A DNA stretch of 51,581 nt from Pseudomonadota bacterium. Its GTDB lineage: Bacteria; Pseudomonadota; Alphaproteobacteria; Acetobacterales; Acetobacteraceae. Every line of letters begins with the position of its first letter. Positions within the stretch are counted from its first letter, which is position 1. The translations under genes and the position numbers were made by a program. The stretch lies in NCBI GenBank assembly GCA_021780935.1, contig JAJXXT010000068.1, forward strand, positions 1 to 51,581, in the 5' to 3' direction. This document shows positions 40,825 through 49,653 of this stretch, in pieces. The notes under the pieces were generated by a model. That model saw nothing but the letters and a program-made list of their open reading frames with translations. It searched no databases and was not told where the DNA came from.

Positions 40825-42398
40825 GCACCCCGCTCCCCTGCGTCGCGGCCGATCGCGCGGTCGCGCGCGCGGCTTATCGCGGCAGGCTCGCCGTGTCGCC
40901 AGCGTGCCGCGATATGCTGGTCTGGGCGCAGCAGCACCGCGTCACCGGCGCCGGCGCCATAGCGCTCGGCGGCCATTCCCGTCCCCGGCAGCGCCACCTG
41001 CCTGACGCCGGGGATCGGTTCGTGCGGGGCATCGCCGAAAATCAGCAGCGTGAACCCCGTGGGGTCCGTGCGGTCCAGCAGGAAACCGCCATCGAGCGGC
41101 GCATCCGGGGCGGCGGCGCCGAGCGGCGCGCCGTGCGGCCATGGCCCGTCGTCCGGCGTCGACAGCGGCGAGGTCCAAAGCACCGCCGGGCGCGACAGCC
41201 GGCCGGAGTTGACCAGCGGGCGCGCGAAATCATGGCGCGCCGCCAGTTCCAGCACCGCGTCGCGATACGCCCGGGCCGCCTCGTTCTTCGGCGTGATGAA
41301 ATCGGTCGAGCGGGTGGAGTTGAGGATGTTCTCGTCGGCCGCCGGAACGCGCTCGATATCGTAGCTGTCGAGCAGCGCTTCCGGCGCCTCGCCGCGCAGC
41401 ACGGCATCGAGTTTCCAGCCGAGATTGTCCGCATCCTGCACGCCGCCATTGCCGCCGCGGGCGCCGAACGGGCTCACCTGGTGCGCCGCGTCGCCGAGAA
41501 AGATCGTGCGTCCGTGGCGGAATTTTTCGATCCGCCGGCAGCGGAACGTGTAAATGCTCACCCATTCCAGCGCAAAGGGAATGGCCGGCCCCAGCATCGC
41601 GCGCACCCGCGCGCGCACCCGCTCCGGCTCGCGCTCCGCCTCGGGGTCGGCGTCCCAGCCCAGCTGGAAGTCGATGCGCCACACATCATCGGCCTGGCGG
41701 TGCAGCAGCACCGAGCCGCCACGATGAAACGGCGGCTCGAACCAGAAGCGTCGCTCCGGCGGGAAATCCGCGTGCATCACCACATCGGCGATGAGGAACC
41801 GGTCGCGGAACACCCGGCCCACGAAGTCGAGCGCCAGCGCCTCGCGAACCAGGCTGCGCGCGCCGTCGCAGGCCAGCAGCCAGTCGGCGGTGATCGCATA
41901 GTCGCCCGCAGGCGTCTCCACCGTCAGCGTCACGCCGTCGGCGCCGTTCACCAGGGCCGTGAGCTTGTGTCGCCAGCGAATATCCACGCGCCCGGTGGCG
42001 AGGCATGCTTCCACCAGCCAGTGCTCGACATAGTATTGCTGGAGATTGACGAAGGCCGGATTGCGGTGCCCGGTTTCCGCCAGCAGGTCGAAACCATAGA
42101 CCTCGCGATCGCCGAAATAGACGCGTCCGGTATTCCAGGTGGTGCCCTTGTCGCGAATTGCCGCACCGATGCCGAGCCGGTCATAGATCTCGAGCGTTCG
42201 CTTGGCGAAACAGATCGCCCGGCTGCCGGTGCTCACCGTGTCGTCGTCGTCGAGCACCACCACGTGCTGGCCGCGTCGCGCGAGGTCGAGCGCCACCGTC
42301 AGCCCGACCAGCCCGCCGCCGACCACCACCACGCCGTGCCGCGCGCCGCCGTCATTCGCCGGACGAAACGGATAGCGCGGCGGCGCGAACGCGGGCAC
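40821..42398 (-). CDS. FAD-dependent aromatic hydroxylase (MhpA/PheA-like)
   Basis: A 525-residue class A flavoprotein monooxygenase. VVVVGGGLVGLTVALDLARR is the FAD-binding fold, LLACDGARSLVREAL the DG motif and TIFLGDAAHQVSPFGARGGN the GD motif with the FAD ribityl-binding Asp. The C-terminal part shows a thioredoxin-like remnant, as in phenol- and 3-hydroxyphenylpropionate hydroxylases. GTG 42398 is preceded by GAGGTAGGC and lies two bases past the MBL stop, so the ORF extension to 42449 is rejected. The aromatic substrate is unknown. Confidence 0.88.
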   Translation of the reverse strand: MPAFAPPRYPFRPANDGGARHGVVVVGGGLVGLTVALDLARRGQHVVVLDDDDTVSTGSRAICFAKRTLEIYDRLGIGAAIRDKGTTWNTGRVYFGDREVYGFDLLAETGHRNPAFVNLQQYYVEHWLVEACLATGRVDIRWRHKLTALVNGADGVTLTVETPAGDYAITADWLLACDGARSLVREALALDFVGRVFRDRFLIADVVMHADFPPERRFWFEPPFHRGGSVLLHRQADDVWRIDFQLGWDADPEAEREPERVRARVRAMLGPAIPFALEWVSIYTFRCRRIEKFRHGRTIFLGDAAHQVSPFGARGGNGGVQDADNLGWKLDAVLRGEAPEALLDSYDIERVPAADENILNSTRSTDFITPKNEAARAYRDAVLELAARHDFARPLVNSGRLSRPAVLWTSPLSTPDDGPWPHGAPLGAAAPDAPLDGGFLLDRTDPTGFTLLIFGDAPHEPIPGVRQVALPGTGMAAERYGAGAGDAVLLRPDQHIAARWRHGEPAAISRARDRAIGRDAGERGA

Positions 42399-42400
42399 GC

Positions 42401-43375
42401 CTACCTCGTGATCTCGCCGGAGCGCACCGAGCCCTGCAGCGCGTGCCACATTTCGAGGTCGCGCTCGGCGGTCCAGATGCGCGGCCGGTCGAGGCCCTGC
42501 GCCTCGTCATAGGCGCGGCTGACGTTGAACGGCATGCAATGGTCGAAGATCACCCACTGCCCGTATGTCGGCCGCATCCGCTCCATCGCCTCGCCGAACA
42601 CCTGCGCGAGCGTCGCTCCCTTGGCCACGCCAGCGCGCGCGATCGCAAACAGGTCGGCGGTGAACGCCTCCGTCCCGGCCAGCGCCTCGTCCACCTCCCT
42701 CGCGTTCATCAGCGCGCGGCCGCGCCCGGGCACCATCTTCTCCGCCCCCAGCTCGCGCAGCTTGCGGATCGTCCCCGGCCAGTCGGTGAAATGCGCGTCG
42801 CCGCAATAGGGCGTGGCGCCGAACTCCACCGTGTCCCCGGCGAACAGCACCCGTTCCTTTGGCAGCCACACGATCGTGTCGCCCGCGGTGTGTGCGCGCC
42901 CGATGCGGATCACCTGCGCCTCCCGCTCGCCCGGCCACAGCGTCATCCGCTCATGAAACGTCGCGGTCGGCCAGGTCAGGCCGGGGATGCTCTCGCGGCC
43001 GCGGAACAGGCGCGGGAAGCGGCCGATCTCGCTGTCCATGTCCTGCTGGCCGCGCTCCACGATCAGGTCGCGCGTGATGTCGGAGGCGATGATGCTGCGC
43101 GCGGGATAGCCGCTGGCACCCAGCACCCGCACCGCGTGGTAGTGGCTGAGCACGATCGTATCGACCGCAAGCTTCGTTACGGTCGCGATATGCGCCTGCA
43201 CCTCGGCGGCCATCGCCGGGGTCGCCTGCGCGTCGATCACCGTCACACCCCGCGGTCCCACGATGATGCCGGAGTTCGGGTCGCCTTCCGCGGTGTAGGC
43301 GTAGAGCCCGGGGCCCAGCTCGTCGAAGGAGACGCGCTTCTCCGCGAGATCGGTGGTGGAGGCGAAGCCGGCCAT
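42401..43375 (-). CDS. MBL-fold metallo-hydrolase with an altered metal-binding motif
   Basis: A 324-residue metallo-beta-lactamase-fold protein. The usual HxHxDH motif reads H78-Y-H80-A-V82-R83, so the Asp and second His that bind the second metal are replaced by Val and Arg. HTAGDTIVWLPKERVLFAGD (later His and Asp ligands) is intact. Loss of site-two ligands predicts a mononuclear enzyme. ATG 43375 follows GGGAGGAACC; the in-frame ATG at 43390 precedes that ribosome binding site. First gene of the aromatic-type operon; role unknown. Confidence 0.85.
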   Translation of the reverse strand: MAGFASTTDLAEKRVSFDELGPGLYAYTAEGDPNSGIIVGPRGVTVIDAQATPAMAAEVQAHIATVTKLAVDTIVLSHYHAVRVLGASGYPARSIIASDITRDLIVERGQQDMDSEIGRFPRLFRGRESIPGLTWPTATFHERMTLWPGEREAQVIRIGRAHTAGDTIVWLPKERVLFAGDTVEFGATPYCGDAHFTDWPGTIRKLRELGAEKMVPGRGRALMNAREVDEALAGTEAFTADLFAIARAGVAKGATLAQVFGEAMERMRPTYGQWVIFDHCMPFNVSRAYDEAQGLDRPRIWTAERDLEMWHALQGSVRSGEITR

Positions 43376-43452
43376 GGTTCCTCCCGTCATCGGTGGTGGT
43401 GCAGCCTGTCACCGCCATGCGGCTCTTGCGTGGCGGGAGTTGCGGCGCGATA

Positions 43453-43466
43453 GTTTCATATGCAAC
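43453..43466. promoter_or_regulatory. Candidate MarR operator overlapping the regulator start
   Basis: GTTTCATATGCAAC is a near-perfect palindrome around CATATG (one mismatched pair) that contains the ATG of the MarR gene at 43460 and sits in the 84-base divergent gap. Autorepression and control of the MBL-hydroxylase operon are expected from position alone. Confidence 0.45.
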
Positions 43467-44002
43467 GACTGTCAAGCAAGCGGGAACCGGCGCCGGATGG
43501 GCTGGCCGAGGTCGCCGGCGATGCGCGGGATTTCGCGCTTGAGGATTTCCTGCCCTATCAGCTTTCGGTCGCTGCCAACCGCATCTCGCGGCTGTTCGCG
43601 CGGCGCTATTCGCAGGCGTTCGGCATTTCCATCGCGGAATGGCGCGTCATGGCCGTGCTCGGCCGGTTCGGCACGCTGTCGCCGAGCGGCATCGCCGAGC
43701 GGACGGCGATGGACAAGGTGAAAGTGAGCCGTGCGGCCGCCCGCCTCGCCACATCCGGCCTGCTGGCCAGCGAGCCCGATGCCGCGGATGGGCGCGTGCG
43801 CCGCTTCGGCCTCACGCCGCGCGGGGTGAGCATGCATGCCGCCATCGTCCCGCTCGCCCGCGCGCTGGCGGCGGAGCTGGCGGCGGGCCTGCCTGCGGAA
43901 GAATGGCAGGCGCTGCACACGCTGCTGCCGCGCATCGCCGAGCACGCGCGCGCGATCGAGGCGAGGGAGCCGGGCGAGCCCGCCAGCCTGCCGGAAATCT
44001 GA
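43460..44002 (+). CDS. MarR family transcriptional regulator
   Basis: A 180-residue winged-helix regulator. The core DFLPYQLSVAANRISRLFAR, FGISIAEWRVMAVLGRFGTL, MDKVKVSRAAARLATSGLLA and DAADGRVRRFGLTPRG shows the recognition helix and wing. It is divergent from the MBL-hydroxylase-DUF2783-isomerase operon and is likely its ligand-responsive repressor. Its end is convergent with livF (6-base gap). Confidence 0.93.
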   Translation: MQRLSSKREPAPDGLAEVAGDARDFALEDFLPYQLSVAANRISRLFARRYSQAFGISIAEWRVMAVLGRFGTLSPSGIAERTAMDKVKVSRAAARLATSGLLASEPDAADGRVRRFGLTPRGVSMHAAIVPLARALAAELAAGLPAEEWQALHTLLPRIAEHARAIEAREPGEPASLPEI

Positions 44003-44008
44003 TATCGG

Positions 44009-44725
44009 TCAGGCGCCGAGATAAGCTTTCGTCAGCGCCTCGTTGGCGCGCAGCGCCGGCGCCTCGCCCGCGAGCACGATGCGCCCGGTTTCCATCACGC
44101 AACCGTAATGGGCGAGCCGCAGGGCCGCGCGCGCGTTCTGCTCCACCAGCAGCACCGTGGTGCCGGCCTCGTTGAGCCGGCGGATGGTGCGCATGATTGT
44201 CTGCACCAGGATCGGCGCCAGGCCCATCGAGGGCTCGTCGAGCAGCAGCAGTCGCGGCTTTGCCATCAGCGCCCGCGCGATCGCCAGCATCTGCTGCTCG
44301 CCACCGGAAAGCAGGCTGGAATCGCGATGCCGCCGCTCGGCCAGGATCGGGAACATCGCATAGGCCGCCTCGCGCCGCCGCCGCCGCTCCTCGCCGTCCA
44401 GCACCGTGAAGCCGCCGAGGTCGAGGTTTTCCTCGATCGTCATGCCCTTGAAAATACGCCGCCCCTCCGGCACGTGCACCAGGCCGCGCTGCGCGATGCT
44501 GTGGGCCGGCAGGCGGGTGATGTCCTCGCCGAGGAACATGACCTTGCCGCGCCGCGCCGGCACCAGGCCCGAGATGGTACGCAGGCTGGTGCTCTTGCCG
44601 GCACCGTTAGCGCCGAGCAGCGCCACCACCTGGCCCTCCCGCACCTCGAAGCCGATGCCGCGCAGTGCGTGGATTTCGCCGTAATAGGTCTCGACCGCCT
44701 CCAGCCGCAGCACCCGCTCGCTCAT
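44009..44725 (-). CDS. livF: Branched-chain amino-acid type ABC transporter ATP-binding protein LivF
   Basis: A 238-residue ABC ATPase. Walker A ALLGANGAGKSTSLRTISG, signature SLLSGGEQQMLAIARALM, Walker B LLLLDEPSMGLAPI and the LivF-type C-terminus. The start overlaps the livG stop by four bases (ATGA). Together with LivG it energises the LivHM permease. The upstream part of the operon encodes the other components in order K-H-M-G-F. Confidence 0.96.
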   Translation of the reverse strand: MSERVLRLEAVETYYGEIHALRGIGFEVREGQVVALLGANGAGKSTSLRTISGLVPARRGKVMFLGEDITRLPAHSIAQRGLVHVPEGRRIFKGMTIEENLDLGGFTVLDGEERRRRREAAYAMFPILAERRHRDSSLLSGGEQQMLAIARALMAKPRLLLLDEPSMGLAPILVQTIMRTIRRLNEAGTTVLLVEQNARAALRLAHYGCVMETGRIVLAGEAPALRANEALTKAYLGA

Positions 44726-45510
44726 GCCGCCGCTTCCTCGTCGTCGTCAGCGCGGCCGAGATAGGCCTCGATCACCAGGGCATCGTTCTTGACCCGCTCC
44801 GGCGTGCCTTCGGCGATCTTGCGCCCGTGGTCGAGCACGCCGATGTGCTCGGAGACCTGCATCACCAGCCCCATGTCGTGCTCGATCAGCAGGATCGTGA
44901 TACCGAGCTCGTCGCGGATGCGCCGCATCAGCGCGATCAGCTCTTCCTTCTCGCCCGCGTTCAGGCCGGCGGCTGGCTCGTCGAGCAACAGCAGCCGCGG
45001 CTCGGTCGCCAGCGCCCGCGCCCATTCCACGCGTCGCTGATGCCCATAGGGCAGCGAGCCGGCGACGCGCTCCGCCGCGTCGGCGATGCCGACGAAGCCG
45101 AGCCAGTGCCGCGCCGCCTGCGCGATCGCCGCCTCCTCCCGCCGGTGGCGCGCGGTGCCGAGAATCGCGTCGAGCGCGCCGGCGCCGGTGCGGCAATGCT
45201 GGCCCGCCATGACATTTTCCGCAGCCGTCAGATCGCGGAACAGCCGCAGGTTCTGGAACGTCCGCGCGAGCCCGAGCCGCGTCACCCGGTGCGGCGCCAG
45301 GCGGTCGATGCGCCGGCCCGCAAGCGTGATGCGCCCACTGCTCGGCCGATAGAACCCGGTGAGGCAGTTGAACACCGAGGTCTTGCCCGCTCCGTTCGGT
45401 CCGATGAGGCTGGTGATCGAGCCCTCTGCCACCGCGAAATCAAGCTCGCGCAGCACCTCGATGCCGCCAAAGGCGAGCGACATGCCAGCGATGTCGAGCA
45501 GGGCTGCCAC
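44722..45510 (-). CDS. livG: Branched-chain amino-acid type ABC transporter ATP-binding protein LivG
   Basis: A 262-residue ABC ATPase: SLIGPNGAGKTSVFNCLTGF, signature region GSLPYGHQRRVEWARALATE, LLLLDEPAAGLNAGEKEELI and a LivG-type C-terminus with extended loop. GTG 45510 shares a base with the stop of the 22-codon micro-ORF that fills the gap after livM (TAGTG). No good Shine-Dalgarno sequence is evident, so translation may depend on coupling. Confidence 0.95.
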   Translation of the reverse strand: MAALLDIAGMSLAFGGIEVLRELDFAVAEGSITSLIGPNGAGKTSVFNCLTGFYRPSSGRITLAGRRIDRLAPHRVTRLGLARTFQNLRLFRDLTAAENVMAGQHCRTGAGALDAILGTARHRREEAAIAQAARHWLGFVGIADAAERVAGSLPYGHQRRVEWARALATEPRLLLLDEPAAGLNAGEKEELIALMRRIRDELGITILLIEHDMGLVMQVSEHIGVLDHGRKIAEGTPERVKNDALVIEAYLGRADDDEEAAA

Positions 45511-45578
45511 TAGCCGCGCATGCCGGGCATCAGCATCCCCAGCGCCTGAACCGCTGCTGTCATGGTTGCCGGCGCCAT
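45510..45578 (-). CDS. Micro-ORF between livM and livG (22 codons)
   Basis: ATG 45578 is five bases after the livM stop and its TAG shares one base with the livG GTG start; the peptide would read MAPATMTAAVQALGMLMPGM then RG. The 73-base livM-livG gap is thus almost exactly filled. It may be a coupling leader that carries ribosomes to livG, a tiny real peptide, or chance. No homologue can be judged by eye. Confidence 0.3.
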   Translation of the reverse strand: MAPATMTAAVQALGMLMPGMRG

Positions 45579-45583
45579 GGGCG

Positions 45584-46519
45584 CTAACCCCAGCGCCAGC
45601 GCTCCGGCCAGATCCCGGCCGGGCGCAGCAGCATGATCAGCAGCAGCGAGGCGGCGAACACCAGCATGCGCATGGAGCCGACGTCGCGGAACAGCTCCGG
45701 TGCCACCACCACGACAATCGCGCCGAGGATGACACCCGGGATCTTCCCGCGCCCACCCAGCACGACGCCGAGCAGGATCAGCAGCGACTGGTTGAAGTTG
45801 AACGTCTCGGGCGCGATCGCCGTCATCTTCGCGGCATAGAAACAGCCGCCGAGGGCTGCGAAGATGGCGCCCATGACGTAGGCGGAGAGCTTCACCGTCA
45901 CGTGGTTGATGCCCATGGCCCGTGCCGCGTCCTCGTCGGAGCGGACATATTTCCACGCCCGCCCGATGCGCGAGTGCTCCAGCCGGTGGCTCGCCACCAC
46001 CGCGACTGCGGCCAGTCCGAGGAAAATGTAATAGTAGCTCGCGATCGTATCGATCTTGTAACCGAAAAACCATGGCCGGCTGATCCCCACCAGCCCGCTG
46101 GCGCCGCCGGTGACGGAGAGGTTGCGCACGGTGATCCGCACCATCTCGCCGAAGCCCAGGGTCACGATGGCGAGATAGTCGCTGCGCAGCCGCAGCGTCG
46201 GCGTGCCGATCACCACGCCGGCGATCGAGGCGGCCACCACCGCGATCGGCAGACTGAGCCAGAAGCTGAGCCCGAGCCGCAGCGTGACCAGCCCCGCGGT
46301 ATAGGCACCGACCGCGAAAAACGCGGCATAGCCGAGGTCGAGCAACCCCGCGTAGCCGACCACGATGTTGAGCCCGAGGCAGAGCAGCGCGTAGAGCCAC
46401 GCCTCGGACAGCACTTCGAGCTCGTAGTTGTTGGCGACCAGCGGGAGGCCGAGGCTGACGACGATGACGGCCGCCGTGATCGCGATCTGGCGCGGGCTGC
46501 GCGCGACGCCGCCGCTCAC
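45584..46519 (-). CDS. livM: Branched-chain amino-acid type ABC transporter permease LivM
   Basis: A 311-residue inner-membrane permease. Family features are LLCLGLNIVVGYAGLLDLGY, AIVTLGFGEMVRI and RSDEDAARAMGINHVTVKL. GTG 46519 shares four bases with the livH stop (GTGA), and the longer in-frame extension to 46609 runs inside livH and is rejected. About ten hydrophobic segments are visible. Forms the channel with LivH. Confidence 0.95.
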   Translation of the reverse strand: MSGGVARSPRQIAITAAVIVVSLGLPLVANNYELEVLSEAWLYALLCLGLNIVVGYAGLLDLGYAAFFAVGAYTAGLVTLRLGLSFWLSLPIAVVAASIAGVVIGTPTLRLRSDYLAIVTLGFGEMVRITVRNLSVTGGASGLVGISRPWFFGYKIDTIASYYYIFLGLAAVAVVASHRLEHSRIGRAWKYVRSDEDAARAMGINHVTVKLSAYVMGAIFAALGGCFYAAKMTAIAPETFNFNQSLLILLGVVLGGRGKIPGVILGAIVVVVAPELFRDVGSMRMLVFAASLLLIMLLRPAGIWPERWRWG

Positions 46520-47430
46520 ATCCGCTCCACTTCCGGCTTGCCCAGAATGCCCGTCGGCCGGAACACCAGGAACAGGATCAGGAAGGCGAAGACGAACACG
46601 TCCTTCCACTCCCCACCGATGCCCGGGATCTGGGTGCCGAACGCTTCCAGCAGCCCGAGCAGCAGGCCGCCCAGCATCGCCCCCGGAATGTTGCCGATGC
46701 CGCCGATCACCGCGGCCGTGAACGCCTTGAGCCCGATCAGGAAGCCCATGAAGAAGTTGATGCTGCCGTAATAGACCCCGGCCAGAACGCCCGAGGACGC
46801 GGCCAGCGCCGAGCCGATGAAAAACGTCAGCGCGATGGTGCTGTTGACGTCGATGCCCATCAGCCGGCTCGCATCGGCGTCGATCGCGATCGCGCGCATC
46901 GCCCGGCCATGGCGGGTGCGCGAGACGAACAGCTCCAGCACCACCATCAGCAGGATGGATGTGGCGACCAGCACCATCTGCGTGTAGGTCACGTGCACCA
47001 TGCCGAGATCGACGCCGGCGAAGCCGAGATCGGTGCTGAAGGCGGTGAACTGCCCGCCCGTTGCCGCCAGCACGATGTTCTCCAGCAGCATCGAAACGGC
47101 GAGGGCGGTGATCAGCACGGAAAGCTTCGGCGCATGCCGCAACGGCCGGTAGGCGACGCGGTCGATCAGCACGCCGAGCATGCCGACCGCCACCATGCTG
47201 AACAGGATCGATGGCACGATGCCCGCCCAGCCCCCGCCGAGCCAGCCGGAGAACAGCGAGAGGCAGCCGAACCCCGCGAAGGCGCCGACCATGTAGAGGT
47301 CGCCATGCGCGAAATTCAGCAGCTTGATGACGCCGTAAACCATCGAATAGCCGAGCGCCACCAGCGCATAGAACGAGCCGAGGATCAGCCCGTTCGCCAG
47401 TTGCTGGAGAAGAATGGCCTCAAGCGACAT
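46516..47430 (-). CDS. livH: Branched-chain amino-acid type ABC transporter permease LivH
   Basis: A 304-residue permease: LANGLILGSFYALVALGYSM, VYGVIKLLNFAHGDLYMVGA and GLKAFTAAVIGGIGNIPGAM are hallmark segments. Follows livK after 64 bases and overlaps livM by four. Complete membrane pair with LivM. Confidence 0.96.
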   Translation of the reverse strand: MSLEAILLQQLANGLILGSFYALVALGYSMVYGVIKLLNFAHGDLYMVGAFAGFGCLSLFSGWLGGGWAGIVPSILFSMVAVGMLGVLIDRVAYRPLRHAPKLSVLITALAVSMLLENIVLAATGGQFTAFSTDLGFAGVDLGMVHVTYTQMVLVATSILLMVVLELFVSRTRHGRAMRAIAIDADASRLMGIDVNSTIALTFFIGSALAASSGVLAGVYYGSINFFMGFLIGLKAFTAAVIGGIGNIPGAMLGGLLLGLLEAFGTQIPGIGGEWKDVFVFAFLILFLVFRPTGILGKPEVERM

Positions 47431-47494
47431 CCCGCCGCGCCCCCGTCGTCGATACTGCGCTGCGGGATGTCGGGTTCAGCGTGCCCGCCTCATC

Positions 47495-48643
47495 TCACGG
47501 CATCTTCGGCGCGCCGGGGCCGGTATAGAGCGTCCAGTGCCCGGCCTTGCCCATCAGCACCACGAAGTTGCTGCGCGCCAGCGTGTTCTGGGGAGTGAAG
47601 TTGATCGGTCCCGCCACACCCTTGAATCCGTTGGTCGCCTTCAGGGCGGCGATGATCTTCGCCTTGTCGGTGCCGCCGGCCACCGTGATCGCGTGCGCCA
47701 TCAGCATCATCCCGTCATAGGACAGCGTCGAGTAGGGGCCGGGCTGCTGGTGGAACTGCTTGACGTACTGCGCCGTGAAGGTCTTGGCCGATGGCAGGAA
47801 ATTCGCCGTCGGGTTGGAGAAGCAATAGACGCCGTTGGCCGCCGGCCCCGCGAGCTGGAACAGCTTGGACGAGTTGTTGCCGTCGCCGAGCGCGATCATG
47901 CCCGTATAGCCGCCCTGGCGAAGCTGCTTCAGCAGCAGCGCGCCGTCCGCGTAATAGGCGGTCCAGAACACGGCATCCGGCTTGGCGGCGCGGATCTTGG
48001 TGACGACGGCGGAGAAATCCTGCTCGCCCTTGCTCACCACCTCGTAGTCCACGACCTTGTTGCCCATCTTGATCCAGGCCGCGCGCGTCAGCTTCGCGAG
48101 ATCCGCGGAATAGGCGTCGCCCTCGTTGATGATGGCGATGGTCTTGATCCCCTTCGCCTTCAACAGATTGACGGCGGTTTTCACCTGGTCATAGCCGGTG
48201 GAGTTGATCATGAACGCGTTGCCGGGGTTGGCCCCGATCAGCGCCGTGGAGTTCGCGGCGGTGATGACGAACGGCACATGCGCGTCGCCGTAGATCTTGA
48301 GCGTTGGCAGCGTGGCACCGGAGCAATAGCCGCCGACGACGCCGGTCACTCCCTGGGAGACCAGCTTGCTCGCGGCATTCACCGCCGCCTGCGGGTCGCA
48401 GGCGCTGTCGCCGGGGATGATGCTGATCTTGTCGCCGAGCACGCCGCCCTTGGCGTTGATCTGGTCGGCCGCCATGCGGATCGCGTTCAGCATGTCGATG
48501 CCGTAGGGCGCCTCGGAGCCGCTGGTGGGCACCTGCGCGCCGATCTTGATCGTCGCCGCCCGGGCCGGCACCGCGGCCCCGAGACCGAGCGCCATCGCGG
48601 CGAACGCCGCCACAACCCCCCGAATTGTCCGATGATTCACCAT
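47495..48643 (-). CDS. Branched-chain amino-acid type ABC transporter substrate-binding protein LivK-like
   Basis: A 382-residue periplasmic binding protein with Sec signal (VVAAFAAMALGLGAAVPARA). TIKIGAQVPTSGSEAPYGID, DSACDPQAAVNAASKLVSQG and VVGGYCSGATLPTLKIYGDA match the LivK/aromatic-acid-binding class. Ligand may be a branched-chain amino acid or an aromatic acid; the neighbouring hydroxylase operon favours the latter weakly. ATG 48643 follows GGGAG. Divergent from the SapC gene by 168 bases. Confidence 0.93.
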   Translation of the reverse strand: MVNHRTIRGVVAAFAAMALGLGAAVPARAATIKIGAQVPTSGSEAPYGIDMLNAIRMAADQINAKGGVLGDKISIIPGDSACDPQAAVNAASKLVSQGVTGVVGGYCSGATLPTLKIYGDAHVPFVITAANSTALIGANPGNAFMINSTGYDQVKTAVNLLKAKGIKTIAIINEGDAYSADLAKLTRAAWIKMGNKVVDYEVVSKGEQDFSAVVTKIRAAKPDAVFWTAYYADGALLLKQLRQGGYTGMIALGDGNNSSKLFQLAGPAANGVYCFSNPTANFLPSAKTFTAQYVKQFHQQPGPYSTLSYDGMMLMAHAITVAGGTDKAKIIAALKATNGFKGVAGPINFTPQNTLARSNFVVLMGKAGHWTLYTGPGAPKMP

Positions 48644-48811
48644 TCTTGTTCTCCCTGTTCCTGCCGTCCGGCGCTTCCGGATTGCATCGGAGCCCTACGT
48701 CCCGGCGTCCGTTCAAAAGAGTATGAACGCGGTTGACCGGCGATGGCAACACGGCGGGACGCGCGCGTAGGGGAATTGCCCAAGTCGCCGGCCTGCCTCA
48801 CACTCCTTCCC

Positions 48812-49651
48812 ATGTCCGAGACCGCGACCCCGCCTGCGCCTGCCCGTCCCTCGCTGCCGCTGTTCTTCCGGCGCGTCGAGGCCATCGCGCCGGAGCGCCA
48901 CGCCGGCCTGCGGCTCGACCGAGCCGCGGGCTATGGCTTCGCCAGCGCCGGCCAGACCGTGCCGCTCGGCCTCGGCGAGTTCGAGCAGGCGTCCCGCCAC
49001 TACCCGATCCTGTTCACCGCCGGCCCGGTGCCGACGCCGGTGGTGCTGATGGGCCTCGCCGACACCGGCAACCTGTTCATCGAGCCCGAGGGCGCCTGGC
49101 GCAAGGACGCCTACATCCCGGCCTATCTGCGCGCCTACCCGTTCGTCTATGTCGAGGACCGGGCGCGCAACACCGCCTTTGTCGGCATGGACCCCTCGGC
49201 CGCCTGCCTCGGCACCGGCCGGGGCGCGGCCCTGTTCGAGGACGGCAAGCCGGCCGCGGTGCTGAACGACGCGATCAATTTCTGCAATGCCTTCCGCGAC
49301 AACCTCGCCGCCGCCGCCGCGTTCGGCCGCGCCATGGAGGTGGCCGGCCTGCTGCGCGAAGAGGAGGCAACCATCCGCTACAGTGGCGGCGGCGCCGGGC
49401 GGGTGCGCGGCTTCAAGGTGCTGCAGGCGGACCGGCTGGACGCGGTGCCGGACGAGACATTTCTCGACTGGCGCCGGCGCGGCTGGATCGGCCCGATCTA
49501 CGCGCATCTCAACTCTGCCGCGCGCTGGGGCCGGCTGATGGAGCTGGCGGCGGCGCTGCCCCGCCCGCCAGCGCCCGCCGCGGCAGCGCCCGAAGACCGT
49601 GCGGCAGCTCCACCAGACAGTGCGGCGCTGCCGCAGGCGATGGACTCGTAA
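48812..49651 (+). CDS. SapC family protein
   Basis: A 279-residue protein of the SapC family first named from Campylobacter S-layer loci, unrelated to the E. coli SapC permease. Hallmarks are PLFFRRVEAIAPERHAGLRL, YPILFTAGPVPTPVVLMGL, AYIPAYLRAYPFVYVED and GIGPIYAHLN-like WIGPIYAHLNSAARW near the end. The last 25 residues are Ala/Pro-rich. No signal peptide. ATG 48812 is chosen. The agmatinase gene starts two bases after the stop, so the two are surely co-expressed. Function is unknown. Confidence 0.88.
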   Translation: MSETATPPAPARPSLPLFFRRVEAIAPERHAGLRLDRAAGYGFASAGQTVPLGLGEFEQASRHYPILFTAGPVPTPVVLMGLADTGNLFIEPEGAWRKDAYIPAYLRAYPFVYVEDRARNTAFVGMDPSAACLGTGRGAALFEDGKPAAVLNDAINFCNAFRDNLAAAAAFGRAMEVAGLLREEEATIRYSGGGAGRVRGFKVLQADRLDAVPDETFLDWRRRGWIGPIYAHLNSAARWGRLMELAAALPRPPAPAAAAPEDRAAAPPDSAALPQAMDS

Positions 49652-49653
49652 CG

